Shown: positions 54,256 through 63,103 of the stretch, piece after piece
How positions within the stretch are numbered: the first letter of the stretch is position 1
How the letters are laid out: each line of letters starts with the position of its first letter
Assembly: GCA_903862425.1 (NCBI GenBank)
Contig: CAIOYC010000003.1
Span: 62,001 to 126,000, forward strand
Reading direction: 5' to 3'
Origin: an uncultured Caulobacterales bacterium
GTDB lineage: Bacteria; Pseudomonadota; Alphaproteobacteria; Caulobacterales; Caulobacteraceae
Length of the DNA stretch: 64,000 nt
The notes under the pieces: generated by a model
What the model was told of the DNA's origin: nothing
Database searches by the model: none
Seen by the model: only the letters and a program-made list of their open reading frames with translations
Program-made: the position numbers and the translations under genes

Positions 54256-55004
54256 CCGAACGCCAAGATGGCTATTTCGAGAAGGCAAGCTCTTGGGCGG
54301 CCGATCAGCAGGGCATGCTGCGTGCGCTGCTGCGAACCTGGCGCATCATCGCGGTGCTGGCCATCTTCGTCGCCATCCTCGAAGGGGTCGCGTTGATCCT
54401 TTTGACCCCGCTGAAGACGGTGACCCCAATCCCGATCTTGGTGGATCGCCAGACCGGTTATGTGCAGGCGCTCAACGACAAGGGCCAGGTCGAGATACGC
54501 GCCAATCAAGCCCTCACTCAAGCGCTGCTCGCTCAGTATGTGATCGCGCGAGAGGGCTTCGATATCGCAACGGCGCCTTCGGACTATCGCAACGTTGCGC
54601 TCTGGTCGTCGGGCGAGGCCAAGCGCGAATATCTGACGCTCATGCCTGCCTCGAACGTGCAAAGCCCGCTCAATCGCTACGGCCGGTCGGCAATCGTCGA
54701 TGCCACGATCCGTAGCGTCTCCCCTCTCGGCCCCGACACGGCGCTCGTCCGCTACGACACCCGCACACGCTACCAGGATGGGCGCGCCAGCCAAGTCGCC
54801 AACTGGGCGGCCATCGTCGCTTATCGCTTCTCCAACGACCCCATGGCGTTCGCTGATCGACTGACCAACCCGCTCGGCTTCCAGGTCGTCCGCTATCATA
54901 CGAGCCCCGAAACGATAGCGCCGGTGGAGCCGGATAAGCCCGAACTTCCGGCTTCGGCAGCCCCCACGCTGGCGACCGATGTGGGATCGGGCGCGCATCA
55001 ATGA
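54252..55004 (+). CDS. virB8: T4SS inner-membrane scaffold VirB8
   Basis: These 250 residues have a cytoplasmic N-terminus with SSWAADQQG, one membrane helix (about 31-52) and a periplasmic domain of the VirB8 NTF2-like fold: TPIPILVDRQTGYV, IAREGFD, NVALWSSGEAKREYLTLM, NWAAIVAYRF. It overlaps virB6 and virB9 by 4 bp each. No virB7-sized frame fits here. Confidence 0.92.
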   Translation: MTERQDGYFEKASSWAADQQGMLRALLRTWRIIAVLAIFVAILEGVALILLTPLKTVTPIPILVDRQTGYVQALNDKGQVEIRANQALTQALLAQYVIAREGFDIATAPSDYRNVALWSSGEAKREYLTLMPASNVQSPLNRYGRSAIVDATIRSVSPLGPDTALVRYDTRTRYQDGRASQVANWAAIVAYRFSNDPMAFADRLTNPLGFQVVRYHTSPETIAPVEPDKPELPASAAPTLATDVGSGAHQ

Positions 55005-55699
55005 GGTGCGTTACCGTCCTCTGTGTCGCCCTTGCGCTTGTGGCGACACCGGCCGTCTCGGCCGTCACCCCCAAGCCCGGCGGGGGCGATCCTCGCATTC
55101 AAACCATCGAGTACGATCCGCATCAGGTCGTCACCTTGCGCGTGCCGCTCGGCTATGCGCTGACCTTGGAGTTCGCGGCTGACGAACGCATCGAAAACGT
55201 CGTCGTCGGTAACAGCGCCGTCTGGCAGGTCATTCCGAACAAGGCCGCCGACCATCTGTTCGTCAAGCCGATGCAAAGCGGCCTCGACACCAACATGACG
55301 GTCATCACCAGTGGTCGGATCTACTATTTCGACATGAAACCTCTGCCGAGCGCAGACCCCAACGCGGCGTTCGCGGTCCGCTTCATCTACCCCACGAGCC
55401 CGTCATTGCCGCCGGCGGTGGCGAAGGTGGAGGCGTCGTCCTATCGTCTCACCGGTTCTCGCGCCCTCAAACCCATGACCATGAGCGACGATGGCCGCTC
55501 CACTTCGATGATCTGGCCGGCTAAGACGGCGATCCCAGCCGTCTTTGTGATCGACGCGCAAGGGCGTGAAGCCCTCGTCAATGGCGAGATGCGCGACGGG
55601 CGCTACGTGGTGGATCAGATCGCCGACCAATTCATCTTTCGGATCGGCGGCGAAGAAGCCCGGGCCAACCGGCGCATCCTGAAGGAACGGCCACGGTGA
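55001..55699 (+). CDS. virB9: T4SS outer-membrane complex protein VirB9
   Basis: These 232 residues carry a Sec signal (MRCVTVLCVALALVATPAVSA). VirB9/TrbG motifs follow: IQTIEYDPHQVVTLRVPLGYALTLEF, DHLFVKPMQSGLDTNMTVIT, FRFIYP-like AVRFIYP, and C-terminal FVIDAQGREALVNGEMRDGRYVVDQIADQFIFRIG. It forms the core ring with VirB10; the usual VirB7 lipoprotein partner is not seen. Confidence 0.92.
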   Translation: MRCVTVLCVALALVATPAVSAVTPKPGGGDPRIQTIEYDPHQVVTLRVPLGYALTLEFAADERIENVVVGNSAVWQVIPNKAADHLFVKPMQSGLDTNMTVITSGRIYYFDMKPLPSADPNAAFAVRFIYPTSPSLPPAVAKVEASSYRLTGSRALKPMTMSDDGRSTSMIWPAKTAIPAVFVIDAQGREALVNGEMRDGRYVVDQIADQFIFRIGGEEARANRRILKERPR

Positions 55700-56766
55700 C
55701 TGACCGACCGCAGCAAGGACGGCCGATTGTGAGTGCGCAGCCTACGCCAGACGACGTTCGGCCCGTTTCTGAGCTGCCGCGCAGCGGTCCGCCGCCGATT
55801 GTCGTAATTGCAGGTTTCGCGCTTCTGGCCGTCCTTCTGTTTTTCGTCCTCGAAGGGCGTCGGCATGAAGCCGCCCACCCAAAAATGCAGCGCGTCGAAA
55901 CTAGCGCTCCACTGATCACCTCGCCGCCGCCCCTGGTAATACCGTCGCCGCCTCCACCCCCCGTGCCGGAGGTGCAAAAGCCGCCGCCGCCCCTGCCGCC
56001 ACAGATCAAATACATCGAACGGCCCGCGCCCCCTGCGCCACCTCCGATCATCCGATACATCGAAAGGCCGGCGCCCGCCGTTCCGCAAGCATCACCCACG
56101 AACCTGGGGCGACTGTCGGAATCGCCGCTAGTCATCGATCTTGCCGAAGCAGCGGCGGATGGCAAAAGCGCGCCGGCTGAAGAAGCGGCTGCGCGCGCGT
56201 CGGTATTGCGCAACCGCTCTTTCCTGGTTCCTCAAGGCACGCTCGTCACCGCCGTGCTTGAAACGCCCGTCGATACGTCGCGCCCTGGCCCGGTTCGCGC
56301 GTTGACCTCCACCGACACGCGCGGGTTCGATGGAACGCGGGTATTGATCCCACGCGGCAGCCGCTTGGTCGGCGAGACCAAGGCCGACACCCAAGCGGGG
56401 CAGCGCCGCGTGCTGATCACCTGGAACCGGCTGGTGCGCCCCGACGGTGTGGCGGTTCGGTTGGTTTCTCCCGCATCGGACCCCGTGGGCGGAACGGGCG
56501 TCCCGGGGCATGTCGATGATCACCTCCTGGCCCGCCTAAGTGGGGTCATTCTCCAATCGGTGTTGACCGTGGGCGTCAATCTCGCATCGAGGCCAAGCAA
56601 TGGCGGGGTGGTCGTCGCGGTGCCGAGCCAGGCCCTCTCGGGCGCCGGGCAGACCCTTGTTCCGACCCAGGATCAAAAGCCAACCATCACGGTGAAGGAA
56701 GGGACGCCCATCAGCATCTTCGTGGTGCGCGATCTGGATTTCACTGGGACGCTGCAACGCCAATGA
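55696..56766 (+). CDS. virB10: T4SS core channel protein VirB10
   Basis: These 356 residues start at GTG in a 4-bp overlap with virB9. A membrane helix (about 35-54) is followed by a Pro-rich span (about 75-125; PSPPPPPVPEVQKPPPPLPP) that crosses the periplasm. A VirB10/TrbI C-terminal domain comes last: RSFLVPQGTLVTAVLETPVDTSRPG, GTRVLIPRGSRLVGE, VTWNRLVRPDG-like ITWNRLVRPDG and GTPISIFVVRDLDF. Confidence 0.94.
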   Translation: MTDRPQQGRPIVSAQPTPDDVRPVSELPRSGPPPIVVIAGFALLAVLLFFVLEGRRHEAAHPKMQRVETSAPLITSPPPLVIPSPPPPPVPEVQKPPPPLPPQIKYIERPAPPAPPPIIRYIERPAPAVPQASPTNLGRLSESPLVIDLAEAAADGKSAPAEEAAARASVLRNRSFLVPQGTLVTAVLETPVDTSRPGPVRALTSTDTRGFDGTRVLIPRGSRLVGETKADTQAGQRRVLITWNRLVRPDGVAVRLVSPASDPVGGTGVPGHVDDHLLARLSGVILQSVLTVGVNLASRPSNGGVVVAVPSQALSGAGQTLVPTQDQKPTITVKEGTPISIFVVRDLDFTGTLQRQ

Positions 56767-57722
56767 ACGCGCCGGCGAGTTATCTGGACTTCTATCTTGG
56801 GCCGCTGGCGGCCTACCTCGCGCGACCCGAAGTCACCGACATCTATATCAACAAACCGTGCGAGGTGTGGATCGAGAGCTTGGGCGGCGAGATCGAACGA
56901 TACGAGGAGCCATCACTGGATGAACCGCACCTGTGGCGGTTGGCCCAGCAGATTGCGAGCCATGCCCACCAGGGCATAAGCCGGAAACATCCGCTCCTCA
57001 GTGCGTCCCTCGCCGACGGCTCGCGCGTGCAGGTGGTCGCAGCGCCGGCCACCCGCGCAGGCGTGGCGATAGCGATCCGCCGCCATGCGGCGCAGAAACC
57101 ATCGCTTCAGAGCTATGCAGAAACAGGCGCGACCAGTGAGCGGGTCAGCAACGGCCGTGGCGAATTGGAAGCACTCATCGAAGCGCGGGACTATCCGGCC
57201 TTCTTGGCCCTCGCCGTGCGACAGCGGCTCAACATCGTCATCTCCGGCGGCACCTCGTCCGGCAAAACCACGCTCCTCAACGCCCTCATTGACGAAATTC
57301 CCTCCCATGAGCGTCTCGTCCTGATCGAAGACACGCCCGAGCTTCGACTGTCCCAGCCGAACAGCGTCGGGCTGGTTGCGGTGCGAGACGCGCAGGGGGA
57401 AGCTCAAGTCACTGCGGAAGACTTACTCCAAGCATCGCTTCGTATGCGGCCGGATCGGATCATCCTCGGCGAGCTGCGCGGGCCAGAAGCGTTCACGTTT
57501 CTCCGGGCTATCAATACAGGACACCCAGGGTCTCTGACCACGGTGCACGCTGACGATCCTGAGCGAGCTATCGTACAGCTTGCAATGATGACGATTCAGG
57601 CGCGCCATGGCTTATCGTTTAGTGATGCTACAGTTCTCGTCGAACGTATGGTCGATGCAGTGGTCCAAGTTAAACGCGATCGGGAGCGTCGAACAATTTC
57701 CAGGATTCGGTTTTGTCCGTGA
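56763..57722 (+). CDS. virB11: T4SS ATPase VirB11
   Basis: These 319 residues form a hexameric traffic ATPase. Walker A (ISGGTSSGKTTLLNAL) is near residue 165, LVLIEDTPEL follows, RPDRIILGELRGPEAF (Walker B region) is near 230, and the His box TGHPGSLTTVHADDP is near 255. It overlaps virB10 by 4 bp and is the last gene of the operon. No virD4 coupling gene follows; the next gene, dinB, is convergent. Confidence 0.95.
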   Translation: MNAPASYLDFYLGPLAAYLARPEVTDIYINKPCEVWIESLGGEIERYEEPSLDEPHLWRLAQQIASHAHQGISRKHPLLSASLADGSRVQVVAAPATRAGVAIAIRRHAAQKPSLQSYAETGATSERVSNGRGELEALIEARDYPAFLALAVRQRLNIVISGGTSSGKTTLLNALIDEIPSHERLVLIEDTPELRLSQPNSVGLVAVRDAQGEAQVTAEDLLQASLRMRPDRIILGELRGPEAFTFLRAINTGHPGSLTTVHADDPERAIVQLAMMTIQARHGLSFSDATVLVERMVDAVVQVKRDRERRTISRIRFCP

Positions 57723-57841
57723 CGTAGCTCATTCCGATCAGTGCTAGCGTTTCAATTTATCGAACCTCAATGGAAAATCCCATCCACCAAAGATATTTCT
57801 GCGTACGTAGGATCGTGTGCAGAAAGCTTTCAATCGATCAG

Positions 57842-58888
57842 CTAATCCACTTGCGATAAGCTTGATAGCGATACTCCAACAAGTCTTACTCCCTGATGCG
57901 GTGGAAAAACGCACTGGAGCAAATCTGAGGCGGTTGAGCGAAGTACGGCTTGGCTCTGCAACGGAGCGGGATAGCTCTTCCGCTTGGTTAATTGGCTAAA
58001 GTCGGCCCATTTGATTTTAACCGTCACGGTACGGCCTCTCGCTCCTGCCTTCTCGCACCACGCCCAAACCTCATCCGCCATCGCCATAACAGCAGCTTCG
58101 ATCTGCGCCGGATCCGTGAGATCGGTCTCGAAGGTCGTCTCAGAACCCGATGATTTTCGCTCTCGATGGGGATTGACCGATCGATGATCAATGCCGCGCG
58201 AAATATTGAAATACCATTCCGCTGAACTGCCAAAGTGCTCCTTCAATCGCTCAACAGTCCAGGTTCTAAGGTCTGCGCCTGTGTGAATTCCCAGACGATA
58301 CATCTTATCGGCGGTAACCGGCCCCACGCCGTGAAATTTGGCGACCGGCAGCGCTTCTACGAAAGCAGGCCCGTCCGCTGGCAGGATCGCAAATTGACCG
58401 TTCGGCTTGCGCTGGCTTGACGCCAGCTTTGCCAGAAACTTGTTGTAGGAGATGCCCGCAGATGCGGTCAGGCCAGTTTCTTCTAGGATGCGTGCCCTGA
58501 TCGCTCTGGCGGTGAGCCAAGCTGTATTCAAGCCTTGCCGGTTGGCGGTGACATCGAGATAGGCTTCGTCCAGGGCGAGCGGCTCTATCAGGTCGGTGTA
58601 CTCGGCGAAGATGGAGTGTATTTGCGCCGATACATCCCGGTACACCTCAAACCGAGGCGGGACAAAGATCAGCTCTGCGCACTGCCTCATTGCGGTGACG
58701 GACGGCATCGCCGACCTGACGCCAAACCGCCTAGCTTCGTAGCTGGCTGCCGCGACAACACCACGCTTAGCAGCACCGCCTACTGCTACCGGCCTGCCTC
58801 TAAGGCTTGGATCGTCACGCTGCTCTACCGAGGCGTAGAACGCGTCCATATCCACATGGACGATCTTCCTGACTGGCTCGCCGTTCAT
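57842..58888 (-). CDS. dinB: DNA polymerase IV (Y-family)
   Basis: This 348-residue translesion polymerase has IVHVDMDAFYASVEQRDDP (first metal Asp), GVVAAASYEARRFGVRSAMPS, LDEAYLDVT (second acidic pair), TASAGISYNKFLAKLAS, and the HhH element FHGVGPVTADKMYRLGI. The C-terminal little-finger domain is present; no clear beta-clamp motif is seen at the very end. It is carried on the island, convergent with virB11, and would be an extra copy if the chromosome has its own. Confidence 0.94.
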   Translation of the reverse strand: MNGEPVRKIVHVDMDAFYASVEQRDDPSLRGRPVAVGGAAKRGVVAAASYEARRFGVRSAMPSVTAMRQCAELIFVPPRFEVYRDVSAQIHSIFAEYTDLIEPLALDEAYLDVTANRQGLNTAWLTARAIRARILEETGLTASAGISYNKFLAKLASSQRKPNGQFAILPADGPAFVEALPVAKFHGVGPVTADKMYRLGIHTGADLRTWTVERLKEHFGSSAEWYFNISRGIDHRSVNPHRERKSSGSETTFETDLTDPAQIEAAVMAMADEVWAWCEKAGARGRTVTVKIKWADFSQLTKRKSYPAPLQSQAVLRSTASDLLQCVFPPHQGVRLVGVSLSSLSQVD

Positions 58889-58942
58889 CTTCGCCAGAAT
58901 ATCAGATGGAGAATGAAAGGTGAACGGATGTGACCTTGCCGC

Positions 58943-59623
58943 CTAGGCGAACGGCGCACGTGACCGCCAGGTGAACAGACTTCTGCGGTCTAAACGCCTC
59001 TCAGAGCGCTCTACAAGGGATCTAGCCGTCTGTATGAGCTTGGTTGATCGACTCTGCTGAGCGAGCAAGCGCGCTATGTCAGCGAGGCACTCAAAGTCTT
59101 CTCCGTAGGTCGGACGCGCAGCGGCACCCTCAGGAAAACCAATGTCGATAAACAGGGGCCTGCGGTTTATGACAACGATATTGTTTCCACCAGCGAAGTC
59201 GCCGAGCGCCCACCCGACATTGTGAACCCTAGACACTCGATCCAGTAGGCTCTCGAACATGTCTATTGCCCGATTCTCGGACCATCGCTGGCGAAGCATG
59301 TCTTCCAGCGATCGGCCAATCCGACGCTCGACAACGAAATAGGCGAGCGGGACGCCCCGGTCTGTGGAGCCGACGCCGCCCACTATCGGCGCAGGGCAGA
59401 TGTCTATCGCTGAAAGGGCGCCAAAGACCTCCGCCACATGGCGCAATCGGCCGATCCAGTAGCCCTCGGCCGGGTAAGCTTTGAGTACCCGCCGGACGCC
59501 GAGAAACTCATCCACGACATCTGCCGAGACGCCCTCGACACCCCATCCCAAAATTGACCTGACACGAAAGCCGCCCACGCGATCCCCACGAGCAAGATCG
59601 ACCGGAGGTCCATCATCGGCCAT
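58943..59623 (-). CDS. Protein-kinase-fold protein of unknown target
   Basis: The 226 residues keep landmarks of a eukaryotic-like kinase. GFRVRSILGWGVEGVSADVVD looks like a glycine-rich loop, RRVLKAYP carries the ATP Lys, and a hinge may lie around AYFVVERRIGRSLEDML. The catalytic loop reads HNVGWALGDFAGGNNIVV (Asp and Asn), and FIDIGFPEG stands where DFG is expected. Canonical HRD is altered to LGD. With about 225 residues it is a minimal kinase, closer to small-molecule or atypical kinases than to full Ser/Thr kinases. Its neighbours give no target. Confidence 0.55.
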   Translation of the reverse strand: MADDGPPVDLARGDRVGGFRVRSILGWGVEGVSADVVDEFLGVRRVLKAYPAEGYWIGRLRHVAEVFGALSAIDICPAPIVGGVGSTDRGVPLAYFVVERRIGRSLEDMLRQRWSENRAIDMFESLLDRVSRVHNVGWALGDFAGGNNIVVINRRPLFIDIGFPEGAAARPTYGEDFECLADIARLLAQQSRSTKLIQTARSLVERSERRLDRRSLFTWRSRAPFA

Positions 59624-59737
59624 TTGGCAAACCCCGCTTAGTCAGAGGTTCGTTCGACGGGGTCGTCGCACCTAGCAAAAAGCAGCCTGATCGCCGCGCC
59701 TTTTGAAACGTCAAGCGTCGAGAATTACTCGCCATGC

Positions 59738-60070
59738 TCAGTACTCCTCAGCCAGCATGATCGTGAGGACACGGCAGCATGCGGCTTCGTCAGCCGGGTC
59801 TACAGCGGCCGACAATAGGTCTGGGCTGAGGTAGTCGATCTTCCAGAACAGCAAGGAATCGAAGACGGTGACTGCGCCGAAATCATGCTCGCCATACGGA
59901 TCGTTGTCGGCTGTGAAGGTGAGCGGTCCAGCAATTTTGTCTAAAGCCGAGGCTACGAATAAAAGTCCGCGAGCGTGGACGCCGTTGGTCGCGACTATGC
60001 GGCCTCCGACATGACGTTGGCGCAAGGCGTCGTTCAGCGCCCGGATGAGCGCCGGATTGTAGTTTTGCAT
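59738..60070 (-). CDS. DUF3768 family protein
   Basis: These 110 residues begin MQNYNPALIRALNDALRQRHVGG. DNDPYGEHDFGAVTVFDSLLFWKIDYLSPDL and a C-terminal CRVLTIMLAEEY are the DUF3768 signature. The family is common on alphaproteobacterial plasmids and islands; function unknown. I chose the ATG at 60070 over one 11 codons upstream because it starts at the conserved part. Confidence 0.85.
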   Translation of the reverse strand: MQNYNPALIRALNDALRQRHVGGRIVATNGVHARGLLFVASALDKIAGPLTFTADNDPYGEHDFGAVTVFDSLLFWKIDYLSPDLLSAAVDPADEAACCRVLTIMLAEEY

Positions 60071-60293
60071 TTTGGGAGCCCCATATGAGGCCAGTGGTCG
60101 CAAGATGCGGGGCTACGGCAGCTACCGAGAGAGGTAGGCGGCGACCACCGGCGAGCTAATTTTCGTGCTGTGGCCCCAGCGAGCTGGTCGATGACGCGCT
60201 CAGCTAATTATAGCATATCGACAGAATATTGCAATAAATCAATCACTTAGTATAAATATTAACTTCATGGCGTTGGTAGAACCAATGGGTTGA

Positions 60294-61295
60294 TCAGCCT
60301 TTCAGGAGAGATTTTAGATACTGGCTATCATCTGCATTCGCCCAAACTAGGCCCGTCAACGTCATCGTATCCGGATCTTCCCCTTCAATCTGGCCAACGA
60401 TGAAGCGGCCATCTGGTGCGATGAACGCCAATTTGCAGGGGTTAAGGCCTGTACCGGCACAGCTGACCACTTCTGGGAAGCGACGACATATATCCTGCAT
60501 GGTGTCGCAAGGATCTTTCTCGCCGCCTCGTTCGTAGCTCAGTGCCTTCCATCCCATTGCCAAGATCAATGGCCGAGCCGAACTGTACGGTTGAGGGACT
60601 TTGATGGTGGGAAAAGCGCTGGGCGTCGCCGACGTGGGCGCATCAGCCGCTGGCGCTGCGGGCGCCAGCTTCCCGATCTCGTCGCTGGCGTCCGCTCCTC
60701 CGCTCGCCTCACCTTCCGCAAACAGCTTCAGGCTACTGACGAAGTGCAAGGCGCGCTGCGCCTGCTTGGAGACAGACTGAGTGTACACAAAAGTGGTGCC
60801 GTCGGCGGACGGCTGCCTTGTGTATTGGATTGGAAACGTGGCGTGTGAACCGTCGAACTCCGGCATCACCTCTTCAAGTTCGCCGGGGCTAGAGGCTAAC
60901 GCCAAGTGCAGAAGTAATCCGGCTTTTCCGCTTTGGATCCGGTCGAAAATCCGCTGCTGCTGCGGATCAAGCGTAAGATCGAGATTGGCGGCGCAATCGA
61001 CAACCTTCGTGTCCTTGTTCACGCTCAGGAGCCTGGAAAGGCTGATTTTCAGACTGCCTGAGCGCCAGAGCTCCGTGAAAGCGCCCCGAACGTCCTTTGC
61101 CTCGAAGCTTTGGTAGCCCCCTTTGATGCCGTCCTGGGTTAACGCGTTCTGTATTGTCGAGAGCGTTTCTGGGGCGGTGCAGGCTGCGGCCGGTGTCGGC
61201 AGCAGGCGATCACAACTTCCTAGAATCATTAGTGCGCTCGACGCGGCCAAGACGATGGCGAGTCGGAATCCCGCGTAGTCCTCAAGAAGTGGCAT
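60294..61295 (-). CDS. Hypothetical lipoprotein
   Basis: These 333 residues have an N-terminal hydrophobic stretch ending in a lipobox-like ILGSC near 28, so it is probably a lipoprotein. The mature part has several Cys (CTAPETL, VVDCAANLDL, CDTMQDICRRF, CAGTGLNPCKLAF) and an Ala/Pro linker at about 210-230. No family is recognised. The C-terminal part contains FIAPDGRFIVGQIEG. It is divergent from the XRE regulator gene. Confidence 0.6.
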   Translation of the reverse strand: MPLLEDYAGFRLAIVLAASSALMILGSCDRLLPTPAAACTAPETLSTIQNALTQDGIKGGYQSFEAKDVRGAFTELWRSGSLKISLSRLLSVNKDTKVVDCAANLDLTLDPQQQRIFDRIQSGKAGLLLHLALASSPGELEEVMPEFDGSHATFPIQYTRQPSADGTTFVYTQSVSKQAQRALHFVSSLKLFAEGEASGGADASDEIGKLAPAAPAADAPTSATPSAFPTIKVPQPYSSARPLILAMGWKALSYERGGEKDPCDTMQDICRRFPEVVSCAGTGLNPCKLAFIAPDGRFIVGQIEGEDPDTMTLTGLVWANADDSQYLKSLLKG

Positions 61296-61382
61296 TTGGC
61301 CTCGACCGTTGCTGATGGTGCCAACTTAGCACCACTCGGTGTAGCCTTCTACGGCTCCGGCTCAGGTTCAGCCGGGTTTCTG

Positions 61383-61628
61383 ATGACGGGTCTGCACACC
61401 GAGGCCTACCGCAGGTTTGCTAGCGCGCTCACCGCGTCACGGCAGGCGGCAGGGCTGTCCCAGCGGGAGTTGGCCAGCAAGCTGAACGTCAATCATACTT
61501 ATGTCGTTAAGTACGAAGGGGGGCGCCAGCGTCTGGATGTCGTGGAGTTTTTGCGCGTTTGCCAGGCAATAGGTTGCGACCCTAAGGCCGTCATCAATGA
61601 CGTGCTTCTTGGCAGCGACCTGTCCTAA
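61383..61628 (+). CDS. XRE-family HTH transcriptional regulator
   Basis: These 81 residues form a single HTH_3 domain: RRFASALTASRQAAGLSQRELASKLNVNHTYVVKYEGGRQRLDVVEFLRVCQAIG. I chose the ATG at 61383; the open frame upstream overlaps the divergent lipoprotein start region. A regulator of this type beside an integrase often controls island genes, but no operator can be named. Confidence 0.85.
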   Translation: MTGLHTEAYRRFASALTASRQAAGLSQRELASKLNVNHTYVVKYEGGRQRLDVVEFLRVCQAIGCDPKAVINDVLLGSDLS

Positions 61629-61828
61629 CTCGCCGCTGAGCCATCGTAGAATTGGCAGAGTCATAAGAGGTTCGAGCGGCGTTCTTATGCCGCGATAGAG
61701 CTGGGCTAGGCAGGGTTCTTGGACCTTTGAGCAGCGATCGTGCGTTGCCGTCTCAGTCCCGGCCCACGGCCACGTCCAAAGGTTTGACGACTGCATAGTT
61801 GGACGGCCGCGCCAGCGCTTAGGTGGCT

Positions 61829-63103
61829 TCAGTGCGACTTGGGCTCAGCGGTTTGATCATTGCTCATAGCCGTCGGGCCAACATCACAATACGTCGCCCA
61901 ATCGCTCATGAGCTTCCGCCGTTTTTCTAAGGCGTCACCGCGTCGATAGGCCTGTTCAGCGGCGTTGCCGACGGTGTGAGCGAGAGCGGCTTCAATGACC
62001 TCTCTAGGGTGGTCGGTGGTCTCACCGGCCCAGTCTCGAAAGGTCGAGCGAAAGCCATGAACGGTCCACTCCCCACTGCCCATCCGGCGCAACAGCATGT
62101 CCATGGCCATGTTGGAAAGCGGCCCGGAGAAGTCGTTTCCAGGAAAAATGAAGCTCTGAGCAGCGTCTTTAAAAAAAACAGCGTTCTGCTCCACCGACCC
62201 GTCGGAGGCGGACTTTGAAGCGTCTGGACGGACCTTTCTCAGGACTTCCATTGCAGCTGGGCTAAGCGGCACGCGATGCTCTTTGCGAGCCTTCATTCGA
62301 GCGCCAGGGATCGTCCAAGTCCGTTGGTTGAGGTCGATTTCCTGCCACGTCGCGCCGATGATCTCGCCCGTGCGCCCTGCCGTTAGGATGGTGAACTCCA
62401 AAGCCCGAGCCGCTATCGCCGATCGCGCTCGTAGCTTCGCCATGAAGGCGGTGATGTCTGCAAACGGCATTGCGGGGTGATGGCCCCTCGCCAACTTGTT
62501 CCGTTTAGGGAGCAGGACTGAAAGGTGCCCTCGCCAGCGCGCTGGGTTTTCACCAGTTCGCGAGCCTTCTGCCTTCGCCGCATCCAACACCCGCTCGATC
62601 CGTCCGCGTGTACGGGATGCCGACTCCGGCGTCTTGGTCCAGAGGGGCTGCAGAACCTCCAGCACGTCAGCGGTTGTGATCTGGTCGACAGGCTTGTTAG
62701 TCAAATCCGCCGCGTGGACGGTCAACGAACGTGTCCACTGACCATGATGCTTGTCGTTGGTCAGCTCCCCCTCAAGCGTACGGAGAACGCGCTTGGCGAC
62801 CTGGCCAAAGGTGACAGGCGCTGGAGCCATTCTTGTAGCTCGCCTGCTCTCCATGGGGTTGACGCCGGAATAGACGAGTTTCCGGGCGGAAAGAGCCGCA
62901 TCACGTGCTTCGGCGAGCGACACGATGCTAACCTTGCCGAGGCCCATCTCACGACGCCTCCGGTCCCATTGGTAGACGAAGACCCAACGCTTTAGCTCAG
63001 GGGTCTCGACATGCAGATAGAGGCCGCCGCCATCCGCGTGTCGGCCCGGCTTGGCGATCGAAGCGACCGTCCGTGTTGAAAGACGATTGGTAGGTCTAGC
63101 CAC
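61829..63103 (-). CDS. Tyrosine-type site-specific integrase, P4 family
   Basis: These 424 residues start at GTG. A DUF4102-like N-terminal arm-binding domain (GRHADGGGLYLHV, KRWVFVYQWDRRRREMGLG) is followed by a SAM-like core-binding domain. The catalytic domain has TAGRTGEIIGATW (first Arg), HGFRSTFRDW (His and second Arg), LAHTVGN (His) and AYRRGD (nucleophile Tyr). It lies 171 bp inside attR and, with the tRNA-Ser repeat, defines the island. It appears intact. Confidence 0.95.
   Translation of the reverse strand: MARPTNRLSTRTVASIAKPGRHADGGGLYLHVETPELKRWVFVYQWDRRRREMGLGKVSIVSLAEARDAALSARKLVYSGVNPMESRRATRMAPAPVTFGQVAKRVLRTLEGELTNDKHHGQWTRSLTVHAADLTNKPVDQITTADVLEVLQPLWTKTPESASRTRGRIERVLDAAKAEGSRTGENPARWRGHLSVLLPKRNKLARGHHPAMPFADITAFMAKLRARSAIAARALEFTILTAGRTGEIIGATWQEIDLNQRTWTIPGARMKARKEHRVPLSPAAMEVLRKVRPDASKSASDGSVEQNAVFFKDAAQSFIFPGNDFSGPLSNMAMDMLLRRMGSGEWTVHGFRSTFRDWAGETTDHPREVIEAALAHTVGNAAEQAYRRGDALEKRRKLMSDWATYCDVGPTAMSNDQTAEPKSH

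Noticed and set aside
52789-55001. Long antisense frames across virB4, virB6 and virB8
   Set aside because: The overlapping virB genes explain this region fully, and the antisense products are low-complexity.
54252-55004. Hidden virB7 lipoprotein gene
   Set aside because: virB6, virB8 and virB9 overlap by 4 bp and leave no room; I found no short lipobox frame in the gaps before virB2 or after virB11.
50070-57722. T4SS as a complete conjugation system
   Set aside because: VirD4 and a full relaxase are absent from the whole island, so conjugation is not supported from this sequence, although help from elsewhere in the genome cannot be excluded.
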